In this document: piece by piece, positions 38,814 to 47,145 of the stretch
How positions within the stretch are numbered: the stretch's first letter is position 1
Layout of the letters: the number at the start of each line of letters is the position of its first letter
Translations under genes and position numbers: made by a program
The notes under the pieces: model-generated
Told to the model about the DNA's origin: nothing
The model's input: only the letters and a program-made list of their open reading frames with translations
Databases searched by the model: none
Assembly: GCA_964423795.1 (NCBI GenBank)
Contig: CAYRGC010000003.1
Location: 1 to 64,000 of the forward strand
DNA length: 64,000 bases
Direction of reading: 5' to 3'
DNA from: CAYRGC01 sp964423795
GTDB lineage: Bacteria; Patescibacteriota; Gracilibacteria; Peribacterales; Peribacteraceae

Positions 38814-39926
38814 ATGATCACGGTCAACGAAGCCCGCGACTCCGGAGCGTGGGACGGCTTCCTCTCGAGCGGACGATACCGCCCCTTCCTGCAGAGCTGG
38901 ACGATGGGCGAGGTCTACGCCGATATCGGCCAGGTTGCCGTACGGCTGGAGATCCGCCGGGACGGCGCGCTCGTCGGGATCTGCTTCGGGCACGTCGTGC
39001 CCGCGCGGCGCGGACGCCATTTGAGCATCCCCTACGGCCCGGTGTTCCGTGACGACCTCGAGGGAGCGGCGCTCCAGGAGATACTGCCGGAATTCCTGAA
39101 GGCCCTGCGCGCGGCGGCAAAGGCCCACCGCTGCTCGTTCATCCGCATGAGCCCCTTCGTGCCCGCCGAGAAAGGCGCGGCCTTCGTACAGGCGCTCAGG
39201 ACCGCGGGGGCGACCGTCGTCCCCTCCCCGCTCCATCTCCTCGCCGAGCACCTCTGGTACCTGCCGCTGCGCTCGCCCGATCCCTGGACGGCGGACGCCG
39301 TCTCCTCTCCCCGGACGGCCGACGAGATCCTGATGCAACTGCGCAAGACCACCCGTAACCTCGTCCGCCGCGCGGAGAAGGACGGCGTGACGATCGAGGC
39401 GTCGCCCGATCCGGTCGCCGACCTCAAGCACTTCATCGCCCTGCACGACGAAACGCGGAGGAGGCACGGGTTCACTCCCTACACCGATGCCTTCTTTTCG
39501 GCTCAGGTTCAACGTTTCGCAAAAAATGGAATGTGCACCTTGTACCTGGCTCGCTACCAGGGCCAGGTGATCGCAAGCGCGATCCACATGCACGCCTTCG
39601 GCGAGACGAGCTACCACCACGGCGCCTCCGCGGACGCCTTCAAGAAGATCCCGGCGAGCTACCTGCTGCAGTGGAAGGCCGTCGAGGACGCGCTCCGGCG
39701 CGGCGACCGCGTTTACAACTTCTGGGGCATCGCGCCGACGACCACCGACGCCGACGGCACGCTCCGCGCCGAGAAGGGGCATCCCTTCGCCGGCGTGACG
39801 CTCTTCAAGACGGGTTTCGGCGGCGCGTGCCTGCCCCTTCTCCACTGCATCGATCTCCCGCTCGCGCCGTCCTACCGCGTCACGCGCCTCTTCGAGATCG
39901 CACGCAAGTGGAAACGGGGATTCTGA
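38814..39926 (+). CDS. FemAB-type peptidoglycan peptide-bridge aminoacyltransferase
   Basis: A 370-residue double-GNAT protein of the Fem/MurM family, which adds amino acids from aminoacyl-tRNA to the lipid II stem peptide. Evidence: PFLQSWTMGEVYADIG at the start, YGPVF (donor-side strand), MQLRKTTRNLVRRAEKDGV ahead of the second GNAT half, and SYHHGASADAFKKIPASYLLQWKAVEDALRRG with YNFWGIAPT in the second, all family hallmarks. The coiled-coil arm of staphylococcal Fem proteins is absent, as in other short homologues. All three glycine tRNA isoacceptors lie at 53.3-54.6 kb, so a Gly bridge is a possibility. Confidence 0.9.
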   Translation: MITVNEARDSGAWDGFLSSGRYRPFLQSWTMGEVYADIGQVAVRLEIRRDGALVGICFGHVVPARRGRHLSIPYGPVFRDDLEGAALQEILPEFLKALRAAAKAHRCSFIRMSPFVPAEKGAAFVQALRTAGATVVPSPLHLLAEHLWYLPLRSPDPWTADAVSSPRTADEILMQLRKTTRNLVRRAEKDGVTIEASPDPVADLKHFIALHDETRRRHGFTPYTDAFFSAQVQRFAKNGMCTLYLARYQGQVIASAIHMHAFGETSYHHGASADAFKKIPASYLLQWKAVEDALRRGDRVYNFWGIAPTTTDADGTLRAEKGHPFAGVTLFKTGFGGACLPLLHCIDLPLAPSYRVTRLFEIARKWKRGF

Positions 39927-39970
39927 TGAATTTCTAGCAATCAGGAGGTCAACGGCGTGAAAGCTTTCGT

Positions 39971-40005
39971 ACTACGAACTACAAACTAAAAACTACCAAC
40001 TATCC
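39971..40005. repeat. Heptamer array (5 units)
   Basis: TACTACG, AACTACA, AACTAAA, AACTACC, AACTATC: same AACYNNN frame as the other heptamer arrays but A/T-rich; directly upstream of the -10 at 40014. Confidence 0.88.
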
Positions 40006-40013
40006 GAGGTGCT

Positions 40014-40019
40014 ATCCTC
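40014..40019 (+). promoter_or_regulatory. Extended -10 for the gene at 40025
   Basis: TGCTATCCT, 5 nt before the ATG. Confidence 0.5.
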
Positions 40020-40024
40020 TCCCC

Positions 40025-40351
40025 ATGCCCCGCATCGAAGACGTTCCCGCGAAACCCAAGGCGACCGTGACCGCCGCCGAGGACATGACCGAAACCCTCC
40101 ATCGCATCCTCGAGAATCTCGAGCGCATGGATAAACGAGACCGCCTGCGGACATGGGGCGGCTTCGTGCGTTCGCTCTTGAGCATCATCCCGCTGGTGAT
40201 TTTCCTCGCAAGCACCTGGTATCTCTACAGAAACATGGACGAGATCCTCACGAAGATCACGAAGCAGGCCGCCCAGAGCGCCGCGGAGTACTCCAAGAAT
40301 TCGTCCAAGGAGTTCCTCGACAGCATCAAGGGGATGATTCCGAAGAACTAG
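40025..40351 (+). CDS. Small membrane protein with helical flanks
   Basis: A 108-residue protein: an amphipathic helix (TETLHRILENLERMDKRDR), one membrane helix (about 47-68, FVRSLLSIIPLVIFLAS) and a second polar helix (ILTKITKQAAQSAAEYSK). Single-pass, likely a small scaffold. No family. It follows the wall operon but has its own promoter. Confidence 0.65.
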   Translation: MPRIEDVPAKPKATVTAAEDMTETLHRILENLERMDKRDRLRTWGGFVRSLLSIIPLVIFLASTWYLYRNMDEILTKITKQAAQSAAEYSKNSSKEFLDSIKGMIPKN

Positions 40352-40386
40352 AGGAGCGCGAGTGGCGGGTTTCGAGCCATGGCTTT

Positions 40387-40406
40387 GTCTCGAGCACAGT
40401 CGAGAC
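40387..40406. repeat. Perfect hairpin between convergent genes
   Basis: GTCTCGA-GCACAG-TCGAGAC, no T-run; possible REP variant or terminator stem. Confidence 0.5.
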
Positions 40407-40423
40407 CCAAGCACCCCGCGCTG

Positions 40424-40455
40424 TACCTCAGAACCTCAGAACCTCCGAACCTCAT
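40424..40455. repeat. Octamer array (4 units)
   Basis: TACCTCAG, AACCTCAG, AACCTCCG, AACCTCAT: exact 8-nt period, same style as the heptamer and nonamer arrays. Confidence 0.85.
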
Positions 40456-40456
40456 T

Positions 40457-41944
40457 TCATTTCACCCATTTCAGCACGTCGTCCGCGGTCATCGATCCCG
40501 TCACGGCGTAGCTTGGCAGGCGGAGGAGCTCGTCGCGCATGAAGGAGCTGTCCGGCACCGCTCCGACGCCGAAGAGGTATCCCGCGTCGGCGGCGGCCGT
40601 GGAGACGCGTTCGTTCACGCCTCCCTGGGGATACAGCACCGCCACGACGGATCGGTTCATGAGGTCCTCGAGAAGCTTCTTGCTCTGCGCCAATTCGAGC
40701 TGCACCTGCGAATTCGTGAGTCCGCGGAGGTCGTCCCCCGTGTGTCCGGTGGCTTCCAGATCGAAGCCGTTGGCCTGCAGCGTCGCGATGATCTTCTGGC
40801 TGATGCCCGAGAGTCCCACGTGGCGCGATTCGATGAAGAACGTGGCGGGGACGTTCGCTCCGTACAGCGCGTCGGAGAGCTGGCGGATGTTTTGGGGCGT
40901 GATGCCCGCGACGGCGATCACGACGCTTTTGGGCGGCAGGCGCACGTCGCGCACCTCCTGGGTCAGCAGAAGCTCCTGGAAGACCCGCAGCGTCGTGAGC
41001 GTGGCGCCGGCCTCGCGCAGTTTCTTGGCGTGGGCCACGAGCGTCTCGATGGCGCCAGGCTCGCTCGCGTCGTAGCGCAGGATCGGCAACTGGAACGTTT
41101 CCTGTCGGACGATGAATTGCGGCGAGAACGGCTTGAGGAACTGCGTGGAGACGTATCCGTCCATGCCGTTATACGACACGTGCGCCCACTCCCCGTTCAC
41201 GCCCAAGGGCTTCACCATGGTTTGCCCCGGGATTTCTCCCAATTTGTCGCTCTTGGCGTCCGCGGTCTTGCGGACGTTCACGAACGCGTAATCGACGAAA
41301 TACATGCCCTCCGTGGCCTTCTTATCCTGCGCCAGCTGCGTATCCGTCGTCATGCGGGCGATGTAGCGGGTCGAGACGAATCCCTCCTGTCCGGACGCCA
41401 GCTTCACTTTGGCCCACGCGCCGTTGACGAACTCCACGAGCGTCATACGCTCCCCCATCGTGAGGCGCGCGACGCTGGAGGCGCTCGAGGCGGGCGCCGA
41501 GCGCACGTTCACGAATTCGTTGTTCACGCGGTAGACGTTCGCCGCCTCGGCCGTGGAGGGCGTGCGGATCGCATCGTACTTCTTGCGCGTCTCCGGATCG
41601 ATCGCCGCCACGGCGCTTCCCGACGCCGTGCCCGCGGAAATATCGAGTTTCGGCAGGCTGGCCGCCGTGCCCGCGTCCTGCGACGAGGCGCCTCCCATCA
41701 GGCTGCCCGTCGAGGTGTCGTCGAGGGTATTGAGCTTCTCCACGTCCGACGCGGTGAAGCTGTCGTTCAGATCCGCGCTGTCCGGCCCCTTCACTTCCAC
41801 CGAGCTGCAGCCCGCGAAGAGAATGCCGAACGAGGCGATCAGCAGGAACGCCACGACGGGGCTGAAGGCGGAGAATCCCGATCGGGAGCGCGTGCGCGAG
41901 CGGGTGCGGGTGCGCGTCACGCGGCGGGTGCGGTACCGGTTCAT
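40457..41944 (-). CDS. Lipoprotein with two SH3b domains and a degenerate polysaccharide-deacetylase domain
   Basis: A 495-residue exported lipoprotein. An Arg-rich start (RTRRVTRTRTRSRTRSRSG) precedes a hydrophobic segment and lipobox GILFAGC (Cys about 46). A Ser/Thr linker leads to SH3b domains EFVNVRSAPASSASSV and AFVNVRKTADAKSDKLG, typical wall-binding modules. The C-terminal 200 residues have the NodB fold (NVPATFFIESRHVG), but the catalytic T-F-D-D-G is replaced by AVAGI and the metal H-x-x-x-H reads HTGDD, so both Asp and one His are lost. It is probably a wall-binding pseudo-enzyme. argS lies 31 nt upstream on the same strand. Confidence 0.85.
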   Translation of the reverse strand: MNRYRTRRVTRTRTRSRTRSRSGFSAFSPVVAFLLIASFGILFAGCSSVEVKGPDSADLNDSFTASDVEKLNTLDDTSTGSLMGGASSQDAGTAASLPKLDISAGTASGSAVAAIDPETRKKYDAIRTPSTAEAANVYRVNNEFVNVRSAPASSASSVARLTMGERMTLVEFVNGAWAKVKLASGQEGFVSTRYIARMTTDTQLAQDKKATEGMYFVDYAFVNVRKTADAKSDKLGEIPGQTMVKPLGVNGEWAHVSYNGMDGYVSTQFLKPFSPQFIVRQETFQLPILRYDASEPGAIETLVAHAKKLREAGATLTTLRVFQELLLTQEVRDVRLPPKSVVIAVAGITPQNIRQLSDALYGANVPATFFIESRHVGLSGISQKIIATLQANGFDLEATGHTGDDLRGLTNSQVQLELAQSKKLLEDLMNRSVVAVLYPQGGVNERVSTAAADAGYLFGVGAVPDSSFMRDELLRLPSYAVTGSMTADDVLKWVK

Positions 41945-41975
41945 GGGAAGAAGGTGAAAAAAGATGGGAAACGGC

Positions 41976-43679
41976 TCACATGCGTTCGGGAACGCGGAGC
42001 GTGAGCAGCTCCGCGCCGCAGCGAAGAATGTCGGCGGTGGCCCCGGTGAGAGCCAACCGTAGGTCGCGCGTGGCCCCCTCGGCCTTGAGGATGGGCTCTG
42101 CGTTGTAAAAGGCGTTGTAGTCCTGCGCCAGCTGGTACAGATAGGTGGAGAGGATGTGCGGCATGTGGCTCTCGCGAGCCTCTTCGAGCGCCTTCGGGAA
42201 CCCCAGCATCTTCTTTATGAGCGCGCGGTCGCCGGCGGAGAGCTCCACGTGCTCCCGGGGCAGCGCGGGCGCCTGCGCGTCGGCCTTGCGCAGGACCGAG
42301 CGCGCCCGGGCGTGCGTGTACTGCAGGTACGGCGCGCTGTTGCCCTCGAAACTGAGCATCTTGTCCCAGTCGAAAACGATATCGAGCTTGCGGTTCTGAC
42401 TGAGGATCCCGTACACGAGCGCGCCGACGCCCATCATTTCCGCGAGATCAGCCGGATCATCGGTCTGAATGCTCTCGCCGCGCTCCTTGATGATCGCATC
42501 GGCGCGGGACACCGCTTCGTCCAACACTTCCTCGAGACGAAGCACCGTACCTTTGCGCGTGCTCATCGATGCGTCGGCGAAACGCATCCGGCCGTACGAT
42601 AGGTGCTCGAACTCCGGCATATCCCACTGGAGGAGATGGCAGGTAGCTTCCAACTGCTTGAAATGGAGTGTTTGTGCCACATCGACCACGTAGTACAACG
42701 CGGACGGCTTGTAGGTATCCAGGCGATACCGAACCATCGCCAGATCACGCGTCGCGTAGAGCGTGGCCCCGTCCTTCTTCTGCAACAGTAGGGGCGGCAT
42801 CTTGCTCTCTTCCGGGAACTCGACGATGAGCGCGCCCTCCTTCCCCTCCGTCATCACCTTTTTCTTTTTTGCTTCAGCGAGCACCGGTGCCATCTTGTCC
42901 TGATAGAAACTCTCCCCAGTCACGACATCGAGCGTGATCGAGAGTCTCTTGTAGAGCTTCTCAAGATCCTTGTACGTGATCTCCACCACCTCCTTCCAGA
43001 ACGCGAGGAGTTTCTTGTCGCCGGCTTCGATCTTGGCAAAGACGGCACGCGCTTCATCTTCGAGCGCGGCATTCTTCTCGGCTTCCTGGTGGAATTTCAC
43101 GTACAGTTTGAGCAAATCCTCCACCGAATGCTCGGCGATCGGCTTCTCGCCGCCCCATGTGTGATAGGCGACGGCAAGCTTCCCGAATTGCGTTCCCCAA
43201 TCACCCGGGTAACTCCATCCAATGACGTTGTCGCCGTTATGCCTGTACAGGTTCACGATCGCCTGACCGAGCGAGTGCGCCATAATGTGATGGACCCCAA
43301 GGGGTTTGGCGATGTTCGGCCCGCAGTAATCGACGATGATCGGAGCATCCTTCTTCCTCGTCTTTCTGGGATTCGTCAGCCCATGCGCCTGGGTCGCCGC
43401 CTCGAAGAGCGCCTGCGGCTTCAGCCAGACGTTCACGTATCCCGCACCCGCCACTTCCGCCTTCTCGATGAGATCGGATTCCTTCGCGAGCGACTCGGCG
43501 ACCACCTTCGCGATCTCGGCCGGCTTCTTCCCGATCGCCTTCGCGTTCGCGAGCGCGGCGTTGGTCGCGAGGTCGCCGTGCGTCTCGTCTTTCGGGAATT
43601 GCCACTGCACGTCTACCCCCTCCACTCCGAATTCCTTTCGGAGGATCTGGGAAGCCCGTTCTGAGAGGCGGGAGAACAT
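41976..43679 (-). CDS. argS: Arginyl-tRNA synthetase
   Basis: A 567-residue class I synthetase. The N-terminal Add1 domain, catalytic core with DYCGPNIAKPLGVHHIMAHSLG, and MSTRKGTVLRLEEVL (KMSK-equivalent) are clear, and the C-terminal DALR domain ends LLTLRVPERM. The HIGH box reads GVHH where most ArgRS have HVGH, losing the first His and moving a His one place earlier. ATG 43679 fits the family start MFSRLSERASQIL; no -10 or SD is close, so a long leader in the AT-rich region upstream is likely. Confidence 0.93.
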   Translation of the reverse strand: MFSRLSERASQILRKEFGVEGVDVQWQFPKDETHGDLATNAALANAKAIGKKPAEIAKVVAESLAKESDLIEKAEVAGAGYVNVWLKPQALFEAATQAHGLTNPRKTRKKDAPIIVDYCGPNIAKPLGVHHIMAHSLGQAIVNLYRHNGDNVIGWSYPGDWGTQFGKLAVAYHTWGGEKPIAEHSVEDLLKLYVKFHQEAEKNAALEDEARAVFAKIEAGDKKLLAFWKEVVEITYKDLEKLYKRLSITLDVVTGESFYQDKMAPVLAEAKKKKVMTEGKEGALIVEFPEESKMPPLLLQKKDGATLYATRDLAMVRYRLDTYKPSALYYVVDVAQTLHFKQLEATCHLLQWDMPEFEHLSYGRMRFADASMSTRKGTVLRLEEVLDEAVSRADAIIKERGESIQTDDPADLAEMMGVGALVYGILSQNRKLDIVFDWDKMLSFEGNSAPYLQYTHARARSVLRKADAQAPALPREHVELSAGDRALIKKMLGFPKALEEARESHMPHILSTYLYQLAQDYNAFYNAEPILKAEGATRDLRLALTGATADILRCGAELLTLRVPERM

Positions 43680-44019
43680 CAACAGAGAGAAGCCCCCTGA
43701 GCAATTCAGCTGCTCAAGAGAATGCGCAGAATGTAGCAGTTCCTTGAGGGCCATCCAGGTGAAAACAAAATTTGATCTTGCACACAGAATGTCCTCAGTA
43801 CGTGAGCACATTTTGTGTGCACATTCGTTCACCTGTACGACTCGGATGAAACTTCTGTTCTCGTGTCGAAAGCCGGTCAAAAAAGCGAAGGAGTCATTTT
43901 CTGCATACATTTTCTATACTGATGAAGGATCGGTACGGAATAGGCATGATTTCTTGGCTTATTGGAAAGGAAAACACTATAATTGATATATTACTATAAT
44001 TATGGTATTATAATATTAT
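43680..44019. other. 340-nt AT-rich divergent regulatory region (argS / lipoprotein)
   Basis: No ORF with coding character. On the argS side it contains hairpin GAGCA-GCTGAAT-TGCTC and the inverted pair GTGCACACAAAATGTGCTCAC, but no T-box sequence. On the other side is a near-consensus promoter (43954-43983). Confidence 0.6.
43954..43983 (+). promoter_or_regulatory. Near-consensus promoter of the lipoprotein gene 44020
   Basis: TTGGCT (43954-43959), 18-nt spacer, TATAAT (43978-43983); AT-rich leader of about 30 nt. Confidence 0.75.
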
Positions 44020-44862
44020 ATGGCGAAGGTCTCCGCTTCCTCGCCGGCGCGCTTCCTCCTCGGATTCACCCTGCTTCTTGCGGGCTGCCTTGGCGGATCG
44101 AAAGAGAACCTGCCGAACGTCGTCGTCACCGGAGCGAAGGATGCCGCGGTGAACGTCGCGAATTTCGTCGGAACGCGCTCGCTCTCGTACCGGCCCACGG
44201 CGCTCATCGGCGTCTACACGAGCATGTACTACGCGGACGGCCGCTATCTGCCGGTCCTTTCCGCCCGCTCCGGCGTGATGGCGCAGATGCAGCTGCATGC
44301 CAAGCCCACCGACGAGAGTCTCGAGAACACGTACGCCCTCCTGGAGGAATTCGGCACGATCCTGCAGATCGATATCCCCGATCTGCTGGACCGGAGCCCG
44401 GATCGCGCGACGACGCTCACGGAATATCAGCAAGGGTTAGCCAATATCACGACGCGTGCCGAACGCCGACAGACCGAAGTGAACGACTACATCGCCACGC
44501 TCCGGACGAAGCAGCGCGACTCGAAGAGCCAGCTCAACGACGAGAACCGCGCGGCCCGCAAGGCGCTCGATGCGGGCGATTTCACGGGCGCCTCCGAGCA
44601 TCAGAAGGCGATGAGCGACCTGCAGCTCGAGATCTCGAAGAACGACGCCGAGCAGAAGCAGTTCACCGAGCTCGACCGCTACTTCGATAAGTTGGTTCCG
44701 ATCGCCCACGCGCGGGCCCAGGCCATCGAACAGAACCGCGAGGTGCTCGTCGCGGGGCTCAAGGCCGTCGACGTCCCAGGGGCGCAGGGCGTGGGAGCCA
44801 TCCAGCCCGGATCGGGCACCCGCCGCAACACCACCACGAACAGTCCCTTCGGCACGCTCTGA
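44020..44862 (+). CDS. Lipoprotein with long coiled-coil segment
   Basis: A 280-residue lipoprotein: lipobox TLLLAGC (Cys about 23), then an alpha/beta part, and from about 150 to 240 a charged helical region (EYQQGLANITTRAERRQTEV; AEQKQFTELDRYFDKL) that should form a coiled coil. The tail is Gly/Thr/Asn-rich. It has one of the best promoters here, so it is probably abundant. The VirB4-like gene follows on the same strand after 138 nt. Function unknown. Confidence 0.75.
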   Translation: MAKVSASSPARFLLGFTLLLAGCLGGSKENLPNVVVTGAKDAAVNVANFVGTRSLSYRPTALIGVYTSMYYADGRYLPVLSARSGVMAQMQLHAKPTDESLENTYALLEEFGTILQIDIPDLLDRSPDRATTLTEYQQGLANITTRAERRQTEVNDYIATLRTKQRDSKSQLNDENRAARKALDAGDFTGASEHQKAMSDLQLEISKNDAEQKQFTELDRYFDKLVPIAHARAQAIEQNREVLVAGLKAVDVPGAQGVGAIQPGSGTRRNTTTNSPFGTL

Positions 44863-44971
44863 GCGGATCCGGAGAATCGTTGTTTTAGGCATGTTCTTGG
44901 AGGGTAAGGCCCCTGTACGGGTGCGGACGTCCGAGGCCGTTCCCGCATTGTGGAAGGACGCGTTTTTTGCT

Positions 44972-44977
44972 ATACTA
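44972..44977 (+). promoter_or_regulatory. -10 box of the virB4-like gene
   Basis: TATACT in a T6-GCTATACT context, 23 nt before GTG 45001. Confidence 0.5.
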
Positions 44978-45000
44978 AGAGGATTTCTCGTATTCGCGTC

Positions 45001-47088
45001 GTGGCGACCACACCCACCCCCACCCCCGGCCATCAAAACGTCCTGCTGTACGCGGTAGACGAACTCCTCGGATTGCATAAGTCCGTGGAGCAGGTGCTCG
45101 ATCCCACGCGCGAGGGGGAAGTGTTCACGGAGGACGACCGCAAGGCCCTCAAGCTCTACGAGGAAGGCCTGCAGAAGATCCTCGACATCATCGCGCCCAG
45201 TTCTATGGAAGTGAAGCGCGGCGAGGTGATCCTGAACGACCAGCACGCGCGCACGCTGTACGTCTACAACTGGCCGAACTACATCTACCCCAACTGGCTC
45301 AGCCAGCTCGTGAACTTCGACGCGGTGATGGACATCACGCACTTCATCTACCCCTCGAGCAACGGCGCCATCATGCGCATGCTCCGCCGCAAGGTGGCCG
45401 AACTCCGCAGCTCCATCCGCATGCTCGAGCAGCGCGGCATCGTCCGCGATCCGACCCTCGAGGCCGCCCTCCAGGACGCCGAGGAGCTCCGCGACCTGCT
45501 CGCCCGCGGCCGCGAGAAGCTGTTCCAGTTCGGCATGTACGTCACGCTCTACGCGGACGACGAGGAGAAGCTTAAGAAGCTCCAGACGGACGTCGAGTCG
45601 CTGCTCGGCGGCAAGCTCGTGCTCACGAAGCCGGCCTTCCTCCAGATGGAGCACGCCTGGACGAGCGCGCTCCCGCTCTGCCTGGACGAGCTCGAGATCA
45701 ACCGCAACATGAACACCTCGCCTTTGGCGACGTCGTTCCCCTTCTCCAGCTCCGACCTCACGTCCGATCACGGCATCCTCTACGGCATCAACCGTCATAA
45801 CGACTCGCTCGTGATCTTCGACCGCTTCGACATGCCGAACGCGAACGCCAACGTGTTCGCGACGTCCGGCGCGGGTAAGTCCTTCACCGTGAAGCTCGAG
45901 ATCCTCCGCTCGCTCATGTACGGCACGGAAGTGCTCGTGATCGACCCGGAAAACGAATACGTCGACCTCTGCCAGACCGTCGGCGGATCGTTCATCCCCC
46001 TCTCGCTCCAAAGCAAGTACCGCATCAACCCGTTCGATCTACCGCAGGCGCTGCGCGGCGACGAGGCGGAGACGGGCGACGCCCTGCGCGGCGCCGTCAT
46101 CAACCTCCACGGCCTCTTCCGGCTCATGCTCGGCACGCTCACGCCGGCCGAGGACGGCATTTTGGACAAGGCGATCCTCGATACCTACGCCCTCAAGGGC
46201 ATCACGCTGGAGACGCCGAATCCCGGCTCCCTCGAGCCTCCGACGCTCGGCGACCTCGTGGACGTGCTCTCGACCACCGAAGGCGGCGAGAACATGGCCA
46301 AGGTGCTGCAGAAGTACACGCAGGGCAGCTTCGCCGGCCTCTTCGACCAACGGACGAACGTGGAGCTCACGAAGCAGATGATCGTCTTCCAGATCCGGGA
46401 CCTGGAGGAGCAGCTCCGTCCGATCGCGATCTACATCGCCCTGAACTTCCTCTGGAACCGCGTCCGCACGGAACTGAAGAAGCGCTACCTCGTGATCGAC
46501 GAAGCCTGGAACCTCATGCAGTACGAGGACTCCGCCCGCTTCCTCTTCGGCATCGTGAAGCGCGCCCGCAAGTACTACCTGGGCATCACGACGATCACGC
46601 AGGACGTGGACGACTTCGTGAACTCCCCCTACGGCAAGCCGATCATCACGAACTCGGCACTCCAGATCCTGCTCAGGCAGTCCTCCACCGCCATCGACAA
46701 CCTCCAGAAGCTTTTCGCCCTCACCGACGGCGAGAAGCAGATCCTCCTCAACTCCGGCGTGGGACAGGGCATCTTCTTCGCCGGCAACAAGCACGTGGCG
46801 ATCCAGGTGATCGCCTCACCGGAGGAAGCCCAGGTGATCACGACCAAGCCCGAGGAAGTCCTCGCGCGCAAAGCCCTCGAGAAGGAGGTCGACGCCCTCA
46901 AGGAACGCCGCATGGTGGGAGCGGTGCCTTCCGTGACGACAGCCGCCCCCGCACCGGCCGCGAACGCGCAGCCCGCGACGACTGGCACGCACGAAGAAAC
47001 GTCGCCGACGGTGCCCCAGGAGACCGCTCCGGCGCAACAGAAGCCCGCCGAACCCGCGCCGCCGACCGACGCCGCGCCGAAGGCCTGA
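45001..47088 (+). CDS. VirB4/TraC-like type IV secretion or pilus ATPase
   Basis: A 695-residue hexameric AAA-like ATPase that would power a T4SS-type pilus or DNA uptake machine. The N-terminal VirB4 domain contains coiled-coil KVAELRSSIRMLEQRG and the core starts near ILYGINRHNDSLVIFDRF. Walker A is ATSGAGKSFTVKLEIL, with DPENEYVDLC after it. Walker B is KKRYLVIDEAWNLMQ, and GITTITQDVDDF plus LLRQSSTAIDNL are further VirB4 motifs. The last 60 residues are an Ala/Pro/Thr-rich tail. Pilin-like partners lie at 7152 and 51817-53173 rather than beside it. Start GTG 45001; an earlier ATG (44950) overlaps the promoter. Confidence 0.92.
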   Translation: MATTPTPTPGHQNVLLYAVDELLGLHKSVEQVLDPTREGEVFTEDDRKALKLYEEGLQKILDIIAPSSMEVKRGEVILNDQHARTLYVYNWPNYIYPNWLSQLVNFDAVMDITHFIYPSSNGAIMRMLRRKVAELRSSIRMLEQRGIVRDPTLEAALQDAEELRDLLARGREKLFQFGMYVTLYADDEEKLKKLQTDVESLLGGKLVLTKPAFLQMEHAWTSALPLCLDELEINRNMNTSPLATSFPFSSSDLTSDHGILYGINRHNDSLVIFDRFDMPNANANVFATSGAGKSFTVKLEILRSLMYGTEVLVIDPENEYVDLCQTVGGSFIPLSLQSKYRINPFDLPQALRGDEAETGDALRGAVINLHGLFRLMLGTLTPAEDGILDKAILDTYALKGITLETPNPGSLEPPTLGDLVDVLSTTEGGENMAKVLQKYTQGSFAGLFDQRTNVELTKQMIVFQIRDLEEQLRPIAIYIALNFLWNRVRTELKKRYLVIDEAWNLMQYEDSARFLFGIVKRARKYYLGITTITQDVDDFVNSPYGKPIITNSALQILLRQSSTAIDNLQKLFALTDGEKQILLNSGVGQGIFFAGNKHVAIQVIASPEEAQVITTKPEEVLARKALEKEVDALKERRMVGAVPSVTTAAPAPAANAQPATTGTHEETSPTVPQETAPAQQKPAEPAPPTDAAPKA

Positions 47089-47145
47089 CAACGTCCGCGA
47101 AGCGAATCATTCTACTCTAAGCTCTACGCTCCTCAAACTCTTTCC

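Noticed and set aside
43680..43910. T-box riboswitch before argS
   Set aside because: No AGGGTGGNACC-type T-box sequence or antiterminator is visible; only small hairpins.
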